A DNA stretch of 64,000 nucleotides from Aliisedimentitalea scapharcae (GTDB taxonomy: Bacteria > Pseudomonadota > Alphaproteobacteria > Rhodobacterales > Rhodobacteraceae), in contig NZ_CP123584.1 of the NCBI RefSeq assembly GCF_045277565.1, forward strand, positions 1,550,001 through 1,614,000, read 5' to 3'. Positions 63,380 to 64,000 of the stretch are shown piece by piece. The notes beneath the pieces are model-generated. The model was not told the DNA's origin. It worked only from the letters and a program-made list of their open reading frames with translations, and did not search any database. The position numbers and the translations under genes are program-made. Every line of letters starts with the position of its first letter. Position 1 is the stretch's first letter.

Positions 63380-64000
63380 TCAGATCTTGGTTTGGGTGGC
63401 TGCTTGTGCGCTCTGTTGCGTTCAACCGCTGGCTTAGGTCGCGTCGCTCATCACGATCTTCCTGGTGCCGTGTTCGGCAACCAAGCCGACCATGATTTCG
63501 CGCGAAGATATCTTTCTCATTCCCGGTGACCGGCAACACATTCGCGGAAGACGTGCGACGGGGCGCTTTCAGCGGCATTGGGGCATCTTGGTCGGACCGT
63601 CGGCGTCCGATGTGTGAATCACGAAGCGCAAAAAAACCAACGCATCCTGATCATTGCAAATCACAATCTGCGAACAAGACACGCCCTGGTCAATTTGGTG
63701 ATACCAAAAGTCAGATCGTAATCGTGCTGGATCGCGTGGCCAAATCCAATCGCACCTCATGGATCAAAGCTCGTGACGCCAAGGCTGAGAAGCCCAAACC
63801 AAAAAAACGGCTCGCAGATCAGGCTGAATATGTGAGACCAACCAAGGATCGGTTTGGCGGCCTTCTAGAGCGACCAAGAGTTATCTTCGCAAGATGTTGT
63901 AAAATAAGTGAAATTGAAAAACCGCGCTCAAGCATTCTGTGCCGAATCTGGTCTTTGCCGAGCCTTAGGAAGACAGTCTGAGAATTGATTTTCGAACCTC
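63380..64000. other. Gene-poor right end of the window
   Basis: About 620 bp. I see no intact gene. The open frame at 63526-63981 has repetitive basic composition and no family features. A short transposase-like relic is listed separately. Confidence 0.45.
63434..63493 (-). pseudogene. Possible IS5-type transposase fragment
   Basis: The minus strand reads MVGLVAEHGTRKIVMSDAT then a stop. This resembles the MxGLxAEHGxxKTVMIDATYLKAH block of IS5-family transposases. The match is short and the flanks do not extend convincingly, so this is weak. Confidence 0.3.

Noticed and set aside
1..64000. tRNA, rRNA or CRISPR array
   Set aside because: No cloverleaf with GTTCRAA-type arms, no rRNA-like blocks and no regularly spaced direct repeats were seen.

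Overview
The window looks like a chromosomal segment of a marine Roseobacter-group alphaproteobacterium (Rhodobacterales). The basis is gene content: prkA, a hisS-hisZ-hisG cluster with short-form HisG, a B12-dependent NrdJ, DUF1489 and NnrU proteins, a polyol (smo-type) operon, and several FAD/GcvT-type methylamine oxidoreductases next to MttB-type methyltransferases. Most long genes use GC-rich codons. The stretch from about 22.8 to 38.2 kb is visibly more AT-rich, contains broken genes, and looks like accessory DNA.

Layout. 1-0.8 kb: 5' part of prkA. 1.8-9.2 kb: a GntR/FCD regulator convergent with a dppABCDF-type peptide ABC operon that includes an M24 peptidase. 9.6-13.8 kb: an FAD/GcvT dehydrogenase divergent from an MttB-like methyltransferase (set I). 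13.8-22.7 kb: housekeeping block of slyX, an enoyl-CoA hydratase-like gene, hisS-hisZ-hisG, a cystathionine lyase-type PLP enzyme, DUF1489 and nrdJ. 22.8-38.2 kb: accessory region with a frameshifted AAA ATPase, a Tat-type amidohydrolase, a frameshifted IS110 transposase, an amber-interrupted small gene and its intact paralog, a cytidylyltransferase / 2OG-oxygenase / CDP-alcohol phosphotransferase group, a doubly broken IS3 element with a 41-nt palindromic insertion, a seven-repeat cysteine-rich secreted protein, and a DUF1611 / ornithine-racemase-like pair. 38.3-46.9 kb: polyol uptake and oxidation operon (LacI, SBP, two permeases, ATPase, SDR, mannitol dehydrogenase, PfkB kinase). 48.1-62 kb: quaternary-amine block with TetR, two overlapping FAD/GcvT dehydrogenases, divergent LysR, an MttB-aminotransferase pair (set II), and a betaine-type ABC transporter with a double-length permease. 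62.1-63.4 kb: NnrU and DUF2478 genes, then a gene-poor end with a possible transposase relic.

How the genes work together. The strongest system-level reading is that set II is a betaine catabolic unit. An MttB homolog without an in-frame amber codon would remove the first N-methyl group, two FAD/GcvT enzymes would remove the remaining methyls to folate, a translationally coupled class III aminotransferase would remove the freed amine, and the adjacent ABC system would import the substrate. A LysR gene sits in the middle, and matching ATTAG/CTAAT dyads lie in both promoters. No corrinoid protein is visible in the window, so the methyl acceptor is an open question. Shared palindromes also tie the LacI protein to the polyol operon, and a shared TGGATACA motif ties the GntR protein to the dpp operon. 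All functional calls are read from sequence by eye, without database searches.
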